Below, in pieces: positions 23,774 to 31,942 of a stretch of DNA of 49,009 bases. The position numbers and the translations under genes were made by a program. Below the pieces are notes generated by a model, which did not search any database, was not told where the DNA came from, and worked only from the letters and a program-made list of their open reading frames with translations. Position 1 is the first letter of the stretch. Each line of letters begins with the position of its first letter. The DNA comes from DATGJX01 sp035279385 (GTDB lineage Bacteria; Vulcanimicrobiota; Vulcanimicrobiia; Vulcanimicrobiales; Vulcanimicrobiaceae), in assembly GCA_035279385.1 (NCBI GenBank), contig DATEHZ010000131.1:1-49009 (forward strand), in the 5' to 3' direction.

Positions 23774-25396
23774 CTACCGAGCGCCGGCCGTGAAGTACCA
23801 ATCCTGCACGTTCCAGGTGGGCGTTATCATGCTGGGCTTGAAGTTTTTCAGTGACGGATCGATGGCGCTGATCTGCGGCTGATAATAGATGTACACCTGC
23901 GGGACGTCCTGGGCGAGCAGCGTTTCGATCTTCGCATACGCCGCTTTGCGGCGCACGACGTCGTACGTGGTGAGCGCTTCGGCTTGCAAGCGATCCATCT
24001 GCGCGGTGCAGTAACGCGTCCAATTAAAGCCGTTCGGCGGCCGGTCCGCGCACAGAAACACCGCCGAGTCGTCCGGATCGGCAGTATAGGTAAATCCGCT
24101 CAGGTCGATATCGTATTTGCCGGGATCCAAGACTCCTGACGGACCAAGAGCGAAGAGCATCGATCCGGGATAGGATTTAATCAACATCCGGATGCCGACG
24201 GCGCGCAGCCAGGACTGCACCATGACCGCCATCGCCGCGTCGCCCGCTGCACCTTGCCGCAGCGCCATCACAAGCTCCAGGGGCACACCGTTCTTCACAC
24301 GCATGCCATTGGGTCCCGCGCGCCAGCCGGCAGCGTCTAGGAGCGCAGCGGCGCGGCGCGGATTGTATGAGTAGGTCGGCACGTTCGGATCGTAGGCCCA
24401 CATAAAGTTCGCAATATCTTCAGTCGCGACGGTTCCGGTTCCATGTGTGACTTTTTTGACGAGTTCATCTTTGTCGATCGCGTACGCGATCACGCGACGG
24501 ACGCGGACATCGGAGAGAATGGGCCGTGCCGTGTTGATGTATATCCCGCGGTACGCATCTTGCGGCGTAACGACGATCTTCACATCGGGAATGCCGCGCA
24601 AAATGTTATATGAGGCCTCGCTGACATACGGGAACCACTGAATTTCGCGCGACCGCAGTTGGTTGGTAGCCGTGTTTTCGTCCGGAATCTCGTGAATCAC
24701 GATGGTTCGGATCCTCGGCGCCCCCTTGAAGTAGTGCGGATTTGCAGCGAACTCGATGCGGTCGCCGTGGTACCAGTGCACCATTCGATAGGGCCCCGTG
24801 CCTACCGGCGCGTTATTGAAAGCGATCCTATTGAGGTTGTGATACCGCTCCAGTAAATGCGCCGGTACGATGTAGCCGATCGTCGCACTGTTAAATGCTT
24901 CCGCGACAAACGGCGCATACGGCTGTTTGAGATGAAAAACAACGGTAGACGCGTCCGGCGTATCCACGCGCGCGACCTCATCGTAAGGCACGCGGCTTCC
25001 AGCGAGCGTATTTGGATTCATGATGGCATGCCAGCTGAAGGCAACGTCGTGACTGGTAAATGGCGCGCCGTCTTGCCACAACACGCCCTTGCGCAGGTGA
25101 TACGTAATCGTCTTGCCGTCGCGCGAGATGCCGCCGTTTTGCAGGCTCGGCACAACCGTCGCGAGGTCGGGCCGAACCGTGTTGTGCTCGTCCTCGACAG
25201 TCAGACCGTTGAACACGAGGCGATCCAGGTCGTTCTCGATCGATTCGGTTACGAGAACGGGGTTAAAGCTGTTCGGTTCGATCGCGGTACCGACGCTGAG
25301 CGTCGTGGCCGGTGGGGACTGGGAGCCCAGGTGCGCGCATGCGGCAAGCCCGATGGCCGCGATAAGAAAAGTCCCCAGAGAGCGGTGTGAAAGCAT
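23774..25396 (-). CDS. Oligopeptide/nickel-type ABC transporter substrate-binding lipoprotein
   Basis: A 540-residue family 5 extracellular solute-binding protein that captures peptides or similar ligands for an ABC importer. It has a lipoprotein signal, SLGTFLIAAIGLAAC; I chose ATG 25396 because GGAGG lies ten bases upstream and the signal begins there. Family features are GISRDGKTITYHLRKGVLWQ, DGAPFTSHDVAFSWHAI, NNAPVGTGPYRMVHW and VRRVIAYAIDKDELVKKV. No permease or ATPase genes are next to it, so it is an orphan binding protein here. It is divergent from the stressosome operon. Confidence 0.92.
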   Translation of the reverse strand: MLSHRSLGTFLIAAIGLAACAHLGSQSPPATTLSVGTAIEPNSFNPVLVTESIENDLDRLVFNGLTVEDEHNTVRPDLATVVPSLQNGGISRDGKTITYHLRKGVLWQDGAPFTSHDVAFSWHAIMNPNTLAGSRVPYDEVARVDTPDASTVVFHLKQPYAPFVAEAFNSATIGYIVPAHLLERYHNLNRIAFNNAPVGTGPYRMVHWYHGDRIEFAANPHYFKGAPRIRTIVIHEIPDENTATNQLRSREIQWFPYVSEASYNILRGIPDVKIVVTPQDAYRGIYINTARPILSDVRVRRVIAYAIDKDELVKKVTHGTGTVATEDIANFMWAYDPNVPTYSYNPRRAAALLDAAGWRAGPNGMRVKNGVPLELVMALRQGAAGDAAMAVMVQSWLRAVGIRMLIKSYPGSMLFALGPSGVLDPGKYDIDLSGFTYTADPDDSAVFLCADRPPNGFNWTRYCTAQMDRLQAEALTTYDVVRRKAAYAKIETLLAQDVPQVYIYYQPQISAIDPSLKNFKPSMITPTWNVQDWYFTAGAR

Positions 25397-25546
25397 CGTA
25401 AACGAGCCTCCGCCAATAGTTCCGGTTTCCTCTCGGCGACTTCGCGGACCGAGCACATAGGCCCTAGGCTGCCGTGTTTACGAACCATGCAACCAGTGTC
25501 TTGGTTGCTCGATGTGAACCGTTTGCGACGTGCCTGCTTGCGTGGG

Positions 25547-25557
25547 AAGGAGGTGAT
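25547..25557 (+). promoter_or_regulatory. Perfect anti-16S sequence with a seven-codon frame before rsbR
   Basis: AAGGAGGTGAT is fully complementary to the usual 3' end of bacterial 16S rRNA. It lies 24 bases before the rsbR ATG (25582), too far for normal initiation. A tiny frame, ATG 25556 to TGA 25577-25579 (MTHQAMC), ends two bases before that ATG. An in-frame GTG at 25573 is 15 bases from the motif. Either the start of rsbR is misjudged or translation is coupled through this mini-frame. Confidence 0.45.
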
Positions 25558-25581
25558 GACCCATCAGGCAATGTGCTGACG

Positions 25582-26433
25582 ATGTCAAACGCGATGGCCG
25601 CCGACAGGCTTTCTTCATTATTCTCTAATCGCAGCGATGAAATATTTCCGATTTGGGTCGAGAATGTTGCGACGAACGCCCGCAACCGCAGCACGCGGCC
25701 CGAGCTCGAGCGCGAACTCAAGCCCATGTTTGATTCGATCGCGGCAGCCGTCCGACGCGACGGTTTCAACAGCCAAGCCGAGTCGTTCACCGAGGCGCGC
25801 GCAATGCTTGCCGAGTACGCGAGAACGTGCGCGCGGCAAGGCCTCTCACCTTCCGAAACCGCTATAACGATCTTTGCGCTCAGAGACGCCGTGCTGGCGA
25901 TCGCGCGCGGCACCAAAGAGATCACGCTCGATGAGTTCGACGCCTTCTGCCGGATGATCGACGAGCTCGGTCTCGTGACGTTCGAGACGCATTCGGCCGC
26001 GCGTGAATCGGTCATCACCGCTCAAAACGAGCAACTGCTCGAGCTTTCCACGCCCGTCGTCAAGCTGTGGGAAGGCGTCCTCGCCGTGCCGCTCGTCGGT
26101 ACGCTCGATTCCTCGCGCACCCAAGTCGTGATGGAGGGGCTGCTGCAAATGCTCGTTTCCACCGGCAGCTCGCATGCCATTATCGACATCACCGGCGTCC
26201 CCGCCGTCGATACGCAGGTCGCGCAGCATTTGCTCAAGACCGTATCCGCCGCGCGCCTCATGGGCGCAACGTGCGTCATCTCGGGGATCCGTCCCCAGAT
26301 CGCGCAAACGGTCGTTGCACTCGGGGTCGACTTCGGCGAAATCGCAACCAAAGCGTCGCTCGCGGACGCGCTGCGCCACGTCCTCTCCCGCCAAGGGTTC
26401 GAACTGCGGCGCATCGCCAAGGTGAATGCGTGA
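25582..26433 (+). CDS. rsbR: Stressosome scaffold protein RsbR (RsbRD-type N-terminal domain + STAS)
   Basis: A 283-residue stressosome subunit that co-assembles with RsbS and holds RsbT until stress triggers phosphorylation. The N-terminal ~150 residues are all helical and resemble the RsbRD_N domain (DEIFPIWVENVATNARN). The STAS domain starts at PVVKLWEGVLAVPLVGTLDS. Both phosphorylation sites used in Bacillus subtilis RsbR (Thr171, Thr205) have counterparts: Thr174 in LVGTLDSSR and Thr211 in VPAVDTQVAQHLL. The start is uncertain (GTG 25474 and GTG 25573 are in frame). The 3' end overlaps rsbS by four bases. Confidence 0.92.
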   Translation: MSNAMAADRLSSLFSNRSDEIFPIWVENVATNARNRSTRPELERELKPMFDSIAAAVRRDGFNSQAESFTEARAMLAEYARTCARQGLSPSETAITIFALRDAVLAIARGTKEITLDEFDAFCRMIDELGLVTFETHSAARESVITAQNEQLLELSTPVVKLWEGVLAVPLVGTLDSSRTQVVMEGLLQMLVSTGSSHAIIDITGVPAVDTQVAQHLLKTVSAARLMGATCVISGIRPQIAQTVVALGVDFGEIATKASLADALRHVLSRQGFELRRIAKVNA

Positions 26434-26837
26434 GCGAACGCGTTCCGATTATTCAAATCGGAAGAATCCTGCTCGCTTCGATTCAAGTCGATCTCAGCGA
26501 CGAAACCACTATCGCGCTGCAGGAAGACCTCTCGCAAAGAATCGTGGACGGCCACGCACGCGGCGTCCTCATCGACATCTCGGCGTTGGAAATCGTCGAT
26601 AGTTTCATCGGCCGCATGCTCGCGTCGATCGCGTCAATTTCAAGGATACTCGACGCAAAAACCATCGTCGTCGGTATGCGCCCCGCCGTTGCGATTACGC
26701 TGACGGAATTGGGGCTCAGTTTAGAGGGCATACAAACCGCGCTCAATGCAGAGCATGCCTTCGAACTGCTCGGAGAAGACGAAGACGACATCAGCAACTC
26801 CGCTTCCGAACTCCTCCCCGCAGAAGTCGCCGAGTAG
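26430..26837 (+). CDS. rsbS: Stressosome STAS protein RsbS
   Basis: A 135-residue single STAS-domain protein, the core stressosome partner of RsbR. The phosphorylatable serine is Ser58 in EIVDSFIGRML, matching Ser59 of B. subtilis RsbS. Other family features are VPIIQIGRILLASIQVDLSD at the start, HARGVLIDISALE, and VGMRPAVAITLTELG. A tail rich in acidic residues (EDEDDISNSASELLP) extends beyond the usual end. The start is GTG 26430, overlapping the rsbR stop. Next comes rsbT after six bases. Confidence 0.93.
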   Translation: MSERVPIIQIGRILLASIQVDLSDETTIALQEDLSQRIVDGHARGVLIDISALEIVDSFIGRMLASIASISRILDAKTIVVGMRPAVAITLTELGLSLEGIQTALNAEHAFELLGEDEDDISNSASELLPAEVAE

Positions 26838-26843
26838 CTTGCA

Positions 26844-27236
26844 ATGGACCGGTTCGAAATTCGTAGCGATGCGGATGTGGTCCGCGTGCGCCAAGCGGCC
26901 CGCGCGATCGCGCAAAACGCGCAGCTCTCGATCATCGATCAAACGAAACTCGTGACCGCGGTGAGCGAACTTGCACGCAATACGCTGGTGCACGGCGGCG
27001 GCGGTGCCGCCGAGATCGGCTTCATCGAAGAAAGCGGACGACGCGGCATTCGTGCGGTGTTTAGCGACGAAGGTCCCGGTATTGCCGACCCCGAGAGCGC
27101 GCTGGCCGGCGGCAACAGCACGGGTAAGGGGCTGGGCCTTGGTCTTTCCGGCAGCCGTCGTTTGGTGGATGGATTCGAACTCGACACGGACGTCGGCCGC
27201 GGAACGAGAGTTGCGGTCGTGAAATGGAAGAGATAG
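26844..27236 (+). CDS. rsbT: Serine kinase RsbT (GHKL ATPase)
   Basis: A 130-residue GHKL-type kinase that phosphorylates RsbR and RsbS, is released from the stressosome, and then binds its output partner (RsbU in B. subtilis). The N-box is VTAVSELARNTLVHGGGG, the G1 box FSDEGPGIAD, and the G2 region GKGLGLGLSGSRRLVDGFEL. All ATP-binding residues appear intact and the length is typical. It overlaps the following fusion gene by 13 bases. Confidence 0.95.
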   Translation: MDRFEIRSDADVVRVRQAARAIAQNAQLSIIDQTKLVTAVSELARNTLVHGGGGAAEIGFIEESGRRGIRAVFSDEGPGIADPESALAGGNSTGKGLGLGLSGSRRLVDGFELDTDVGRGTRVAVVKWKR

Positions 27237-28246
27237 CGTACACCGGCGAGGATCGCGAGTGGATGCCGCTTGACGATGCTACGGGGCCCGCCCGGCTTCG
27301 GCGGGCAGCGGTGCTGATCGCGAGCGGTTTAGGCATCTCGGAGCATCGCGCCGCTGAAGTCGCGATCGCCGTGACTGAAGTCGCGACGAACGCGTACAAG
27401 TACGGAAAAAACGCGAAAGCCGTGCTCCGTGTCCTCCGAGCGCAAGGGTTCGCTGCGCTCGAAGCGGTCATCTTCGACGCGGGGCCGGGCATCGCAGACA
27501 TCGCTGCCGCCTCGAAAGACGGCTTTTCCACCGGCGGAACGCTGGGCGTAGGGATCGGTTCGGCAAAACGGCTCTCGTCATCGTATGCCTCGCATTCCGT
27601 CATCGGCAAAGGCACCGTCACGGTGCTGCGGTTTTGGCAGCCCGGCGCGCCGGCGCAAGCACAGGCACCCGCGGCGGTCGCGGGCATTACGCGTCCGATC
27701 AACGGCGAAGTGCAATGCGGCGACAGTTGGGCGCATCGCAGCGACGGACGGCGAACTATGTTGATGCTCGCCGACGGCTTAGGCCATGGCGAACTCGCCG
27801 CGACGGCGTCCCGCGCGGCCGTTTCGGCATTTCTCGCATCACGCCCGCTCGCTCCGGGCGCGATGCTCAAAGAAATCGACGTCGCACTACGCCACACGCG
27901 GGGCGCAGCAGCCGCAGTGATTGCTTTCGAACGTTCATCCGGCGTGCTCACGTTTGCCGGTGTCGGGAACGTCGGCGTGTGGATCGAAAGCGATGGGCTG
28001 CGCAAAGGCCTCCCCTCGCAGCCCGGCATCGTCGGCTCGTTTTCGCGCGCGATTCGCGACGTGGAATTCGCGCTTCCGCCGCATGCGCTCGTGGTCATGC
28101 ATTCCGACGGTCTTACCTCTAAATGGGATCTGGGCGCCTATCCGGGCATCCGTATGCAAGATCCGGCCATCGTCGCCGCGACGCTGATGCGCGATGCAGG
28201 CACGCATCACGACGACGCATCGGCCCTGGTCGCAAAAGCGTCATGA
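27224..28246 (+). CDS. RsbT-like ATPase fused to RsbX-like PP2C phosphatase
   Basis: A 340-residue two-domain protein. Residues ~1-135 are a second GHKL ATPase with an intact N-box (VTEVATNAYKYGKNA), G1 box (DAGPGIAD) and GTLGVGIGSAKRL. Residues ~150-340 are a SpoIIE/RsbX-type PP2C phosphatase with metal-binding Asp in MLMLADGLGHGELAATA and VVMHSDGLTSKWD. In B. subtilis RsbX dephosphorylates RsbR and RsbS to reset the stressosome. The fused kinase domain may add specificity or a second kinase (inference). It overlaps rsbT and the following kinase gene. Confidence 0.9.
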   Translation: MEEIAYTGEDREWMPLDDATGPARLRRAAVLIASGLGISEHRAAEVAIAVTEVATNAYKYGKNAKAVLRVLRAQGFAALEAVIFDAGPGIADIAAASKDGFSTGGTLGVGIGSAKRLSSSYASHSVIGKGTVTVLRFWQPGAPAQAQAPAAVAGITRPINGEVQCGDSWAHRSDGRRTMLMLADGLGHGELAATASRAAVSAFLASRPLAPGAMLKEIDVALRHTRGAAAAVIAFERSSGVLTFAGVGNVGVWIESDGLRKGLPSQPGIVGSFSRAIRDVEFALPPHALVVMHSDGLTSKWDLGAYPGIRMQDPAIVAATLMRDAGTHHDDASALVAKAS

Positions 28247-29976
28247 CCGACAAATTCTGCGATATGCTCGTGCAGCAAACCGACGACGTCTACGCGCTGC
28301 GGCAAGGCGGACGTTTGGCGGCGGCGGCGCTGGGCTGCGACGAACCGGATCAAGTGCGCCTCGCAACGGCACTCAGCGAAGTGGGGCGCGAAGTGGTCGC
28401 CCGCAAAAGCTCGGCGCACGCAGCGTTTTCGATGCTCGCCGATGGGTCCGTTGCAATCGAAATGCGACCCTTCCCGACGTCCGCGGCCGCCGCGATCGAC
28501 GCAGCGCGCAGGCTGGTCGGCGAAGTGGACGTTCATGACGGCGGGGGCGACTCGTTCATCGTGTTGCACACGCGCTCCCTGGTGCGCAGACAGCGCGCCA
28601 CGACGGCGGATTTGCGCACGGCCGTGTCGGCAGCCAGAGTGCAGCGTCCGCTTGAAGAGCTCCGGCTCGAAAACCGCGACCTCATCATGACGCTCGACCG
28701 GTTAAAAGAGAAACAAGAAGATTTGATACGGCTCAACGGCGAGCTGGAAGAAACCAATCGCGGCGTCATGGCGATGTATTCGCGCCTGTCGGACGAGTTG
28801 GAAGAAACGAATCGAGGAGTTGTCGCGCTGTACGCGGAGCTGGACGACAAGACGGTCCAACTCAAAGCCGCGAGCGAAGCGAAGACCCGCTTTCTGGCGA
28901 GCGTCACGCACGAACTGCGCAGTCCGCTGCACTCGATCCTCGGCCTTGCCGGCTTCTTATGCGATCCGTTGGACCCCTCGCTCGCGCCCGAGCAGCGGCA
29001 CCAGGCCGAGCTCATCCGCGTGTCGGCCGACGAATTGTTGAAGCTCATTAACGGACTGCTCGACATTGCCAAAGTAGAATCCGGCAAACTGGAGGCGGAG
29101 GTCACGCAGGTTGCCGTCGATTCACTACTCGCAGATTTACGGGGTTCGTTACGCCCCCTCGTGCCGCCCGGCGTCAAATTCATCGTGAAGGCATGCCCCG
29201 ATGAGCCGGTTTTGGAGACCGATCCCGTACTGCTCGGGCAAGTCCTTCGCAACTTAGTGACCAACGCGCTCAAGTTTACGCTCAACGGGTCCGTAACGCT
29301 GTCGTGTTCGCAGCCGCACTCGTACACGATCGCGTTTACCGTCGTCGATACCGGCGTCGGCATCGCACCCGAGCACCAGGCCCGGGTGTTTGAAGAGTTT
29401 TATCAAGTGCGCAGCTCGCCTCAAAGCGGCACAAAAAAAGGCAGCGGCCTCGGCTTGCCGTATGCAAAACGCGTGACTGAATTCCTCGGCGGCGAGATGA
29501 CGCTGGAATCCTCTCCGGGCAAGGGCAGCACGTTCACCGTGACGCTGCCGCTGGCGTGGCGTCCGATGGCGTACGGCGCCGCGAGCGCCGGGATCGAAGG
29601 CGTGCGCGTCGGCAAGGCGCTGATCGTCGACGACGATCCCGCGCTGCGCACGGCGCTTCGCGGCATGCTGCAAGGCGTCGCGAATCAAGTGTATGAGGCA
29701 GCGAACGGCACCGAGGGACTCGAGCGTCTGGACCATCTGCGCCCCGACATCGTCTTCTTGGACTTGCGCCTGCCCGACATGGACGGCGGCGACGTACTGG
29801 CTGAGATCCGCCGCCGGCCCGAAGTGCGCGAAACACCCGTCGTAATCGTTACCTCTGCAGAGATTGGCAGCAACGAATTCGCCGGCACGGTGCTGCTCGC
29901 GAAATCGACGCTGAATCGCAACTCGCTCGGCCGCGCCATCGTTGAAGCGCGCTCGGCATCGGCGGCACGCGGATGA
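28243..29976 (+). CDS. Hybrid histidine kinase with degenerate RsbT-like N-terminus
   Basis: A 577-residue cytoplasmic hybrid kinase without membrane segments. Residues 1-110 align with RsbT (RQGGRLAAAALGCDEPDQVR, LATALSEVGREVVARKSS), but the N-box Asn is lost, so this is probably a pseudo-ATPase. Residues ~125-215 form a coiled coil containing the twice-repeated ELEETNRGV. The HisKA domain has SVTHELRSPLHSILG with His223, followed by HATPase (LRNLVTNALKF, VDTGVGIAP, GSGLGL). The C-terminal receiver has VDDDP and phospho-acceptor Asp507 in VFLDLRLPD. ATG 28243 overlaps the previous stop. Context suggests it reads the stressosome state. Confidence 0.93.
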   Translation: MTDKFCDMLVQQTDDVYALRQGGRLAAAALGCDEPDQVRLATALSEVGREVVARKSSAHAAFSMLADGSVAIEMRPFPTSAAAAIDAARRLVGEVDVHDGGGDSFIVLHTRSLVRRQRATTADLRTAVSAARVQRPLEELRLENRDLIMTLDRLKEKQEDLIRLNGELEETNRGVMAMYSRLSDELEETNRGVVALYAELDDKTVQLKAASEAKTRFLASVTHELRSPLHSILGLAGFLCDPLDPSLAPEQRHQAELIRVSADELLKLINGLLDIAKVESGKLEAEVTQVAVDSLLADLRGSLRPLVPPGVKFIVKACPDEPVLETDPVLLGQVLRNLVTNALKFTLNGSVTLSCSQPHSYTIAFTVVDTGVGIAPEHQARVFEEFYQVRSSPQSGTKKGSGLGLPYAKRVTEFLGGEMTLESSPGKGSTFTVTLPLAWRPMAYGAASAGIEGVRVGKALIVDDDPALRTALRGMLQGVANQVYEAANGTEGLERLDHLRPDIVFLDLRLPDMDGGDVLAEIRRRPEVRETPVVIVTSAEIGSNEFAGTVLLAKSTLNRNSLGRAIVEARSASAARG

Positions 29977-31559
29977 CCGTTGTGATTCCGGAGCAGCTGC
30001 GTCTGCTCGTCGTAGACGATGTAGAGGCAAACCGCTACATCCTGGCACTCTGGCTTCGGCGCGCCGGCTATCACGTAATCGAAGCGCGAACCGGGCGTGA
30101 AGCGCTTCAGCACGTTGAGAAACACGCGCTCGATTTGGTACTGCTTGACGTGAATCTGCCGGACATGACCGGTTATGACGTCTGCCAAACGATTAAAGGC
30201 AACCCGCGGACGGCGGTTATTCCGGTGCTGCACGTGTCGGCATCAGCGGTCGAAACGGCCGACCGCACCGAAGGTTTGCGCCGCGGCGCGGAAGGCTATT
30301 TGGTAGAACCGGTCGAGCGAGAGGAGCTGCTCGCAACGGTTGAAGCGTTACTAAGAGCCTCGATTTCGCAGCGCACGGCGACACGCCTCGCCGGCAAGCT
30401 GCGCATGCTGAATGAAGCGGCGCTCGCAATCAATGAATCGACGAGCTTAGAAAGCCTTGTCTCGGAGATCGCGCAAAACGCATCGAATTTGTTCAACGAC
30501 ACGGTCGCCGCGGCGCTGGCAATCGACGGCGAAGCGTTCGTCGCATCCTGCGCTCACGGCGGGAAACCCGTGCGTGCGATGCGGCCCGCAGCGCAGCTCG
30601 AGGCGGCGCTTTCGGACGTTTTCGAACGCGCGGACGTCCCGATGGACCGCATCGCAGCCGTCGTGCCTGCCAATGCGCCGCTGCCCGACGGAAAACTCGC
30701 GATCATGCCGCTCGACCCAAGGCGCGAATTGTGCGGCGCCCTGCTGCTGCCGGAAAGCAGTCTTGCCGCTGAAGAAGACCCAGCGGTACTCGCACAGTTT
30801 TTGCGCGGTATTGCGGCCGCGGTTCGGTCGATGCGCGTGCATTCGCTGGAACGGGGCATCGCGGTAACGCTGCAGCAGGCGATTCTGCCACAGGCGTTAC
30901 CACGCATTCCCGGCTTGGATGCGGCCGTTCGTTACGCAGCGGGCAGCGTGCACGCGGAAGTCGGAGGCGACTTCTACGACCTATTCTCATTGGACGACGA
31001 ACGCGTGGTGTTTGCCATCGGCGACGTTATGGGGCACTCCATTGAAGCGGCGACAATCATGGCGCAGATTCGCACCGCGTTTCGCTCGTATGCATTGGAA
31101 GGCCACATGCCGGACGCCATCGTCACGCGCTTGAATCAGCTGCTGCTGCGGTTTCATTCCGACACGACGGCGACGGTGTGCTGCGGCGCACTGAACGTGC
31201 GAACGGGGCGGTGCGTGCTGGCGAACGCCGGACACTTGCCCGCACTGCGTATCGCGCCGGACCGCACGCCGGAACTCATCGGTGCCGGAGCCTCGCTGCT
31301 CGGGGTGCTCGGGCCTGCGCCGGAGGCTACTTCATTCGTGCTCGCGCCGGAAGAAACGCTGGTGCTGTATACGGATGGTTTGGTTGAACGGCGCGGCGAG
31401 AGCATCGACGAGGGCCTCGCCCGGCTCGTCGCCATCGCCGACGGCGCGCGAAACGTCAGTGCCGGCACGCTGTGCGAGCGGCTTTTGAGCATGGTGGACA
31501 TTCACAGTTTGAGCGACGACATCGCGCTGCTGGCGATGCGCCGGGCTTACCCCGGCTAG
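29973..31559 (+). CDS. Response regulator with GAF-like linker and PP2C (RsbU/SpoIIE) phosphatase
   Basis: A 528-residue output protein. The receiver (residues ~8-125) has VVDDVEANR and phospho-acceptor Asp59 in LVLLDVNLPDMTGYD. Residues ~140-290 look GAF-like. The phosphatase (~300-528) has EVGGDFYDLFSL, VFAIGDVMGHSIEAATIMAQ, ANAGHLPAL and LVLYTDGLVERR, with all metal ligands seen. Such proteins dephosphorylate STAS anti-anti-sigma factors. Its ATG overlaps the kinase stop (ATGA), so it is the likely receiver of that kinase. The STAS proteins at 36680 and 36961 are candidate substrates (inference). Confidence 0.94.
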   Translation: MTVVIPEQLRLLVVDDVEANRYILALWLRRAGYHVIEARTGREALQHVEKHALDLVLLDVNLPDMTGYDVCQTIKGNPRTAVIPVLHVSASAVETADRTEGLRRGAEGYLVEPVEREELLATVEALLRASISQRTATRLAGKLRMLNEAALAINESTSLESLVSEIAQNASNLFNDTVAAALAIDGEAFVASCAHGGKPVRAMRPAAQLEAALSDVFERADVPMDRIAAVVPANAPLPDGKLAIMPLDPRRELCGALLLPESSLAAEEDPAVLAQFLRGIAAAVRSMRVHSLERGIAVTLQQAILPQALPRIPGLDAAVRYAAGSVHAEVGGDFYDLFSLDDERVVFAIGDVMGHSIEAATIMAQIRTAFRSYALEGHMPDAIVTRLNQLLLRFHSDTTATVCCGALNVRTGRCVLANAGHLPALRIAPDRTPELIGAGASLLGVLGPAPEATSFVLAPEETLVLYTDGLVERRGESIDEGLARLVAIADGARNVSAGTLCERLLSMVDIHSLSDDIALLAMRRAYPG

Positions 31560-31602
31560 TCGATCATTTCGCTGCACGCAGCCTACCGTGCGTTCGCTAC
31601 GG

Positions 31603-31854
31603 TCAAAAGCGTTCAATCTCGCGGATGCGTTGGCCTAGGTCGACCATCTGCACGATGATGGCTCGCAAATCGCCGCTTACGTCGCGCGATTCATCCTCAT
31701 ACGCGCACTCGGCGTCAATGCCGCTCACCGTCTCGTCGAATGGCTCGGGCGATCCCAATCGAAAATCGAGCGCGTCTTTATCGGCAATCATCGCATTGTA
31801 GCGCTCGCATAGTGCCCCTAGGGAGTAGCGAAGCTGTCGCGACGTATCGTTCAT
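31603..31854 (-). CDS. Hypothetical protein, 83 aa
   Basis: A small acidic protein of unknown family. I chose the second ATG (31854), which begins MNDTSRQLRYSLGALCERYN; the frame opens six codons earlier. Two helices are likely: the N-terminal one just given, and DLRAIIVQMVDLGQRIREIE at the end, joined by an acidic loop (DAECAYEDESRDVSGD). It has no signal peptide. It is convergent with the stressosome operon and lies downstream of the S41 protease, beyond a strong hairpin. Confidence 0.5.
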   Translation of the reverse strand: MNDTSRQLRYSLGALCERYNAMIADKDALDFRLGSPEPFDETVSGIDAECAYEDESRDVSGDLRAIIVQMVDLGQRIREIERF

Positions 31855-31890
31855 GATGCATTGTACCACCACGAACGCCGGATAAAGCGA

Positions 31891-31918
31891 ACGAGGCGGG
31901 AAGTCTGTCCCGCCTCGT
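31891..31918 (-). terminator. Perfect 11-pair hairpin downstream of the S41 protease
   Basis: ACGAGGCGGGA and TCCCGCCTCGT pair perfectly around AGTCTG. It lies 25 bases after the S41 protease stop on the minus strand. The following sequence there (TCGCTTTATC) has only a short T-run, so it may be a weak or factor-assisted terminator. Confidence 0.6.
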
Positions 31919-31942
31919 GCTTGAATCGGCCGCCGTCGAACG

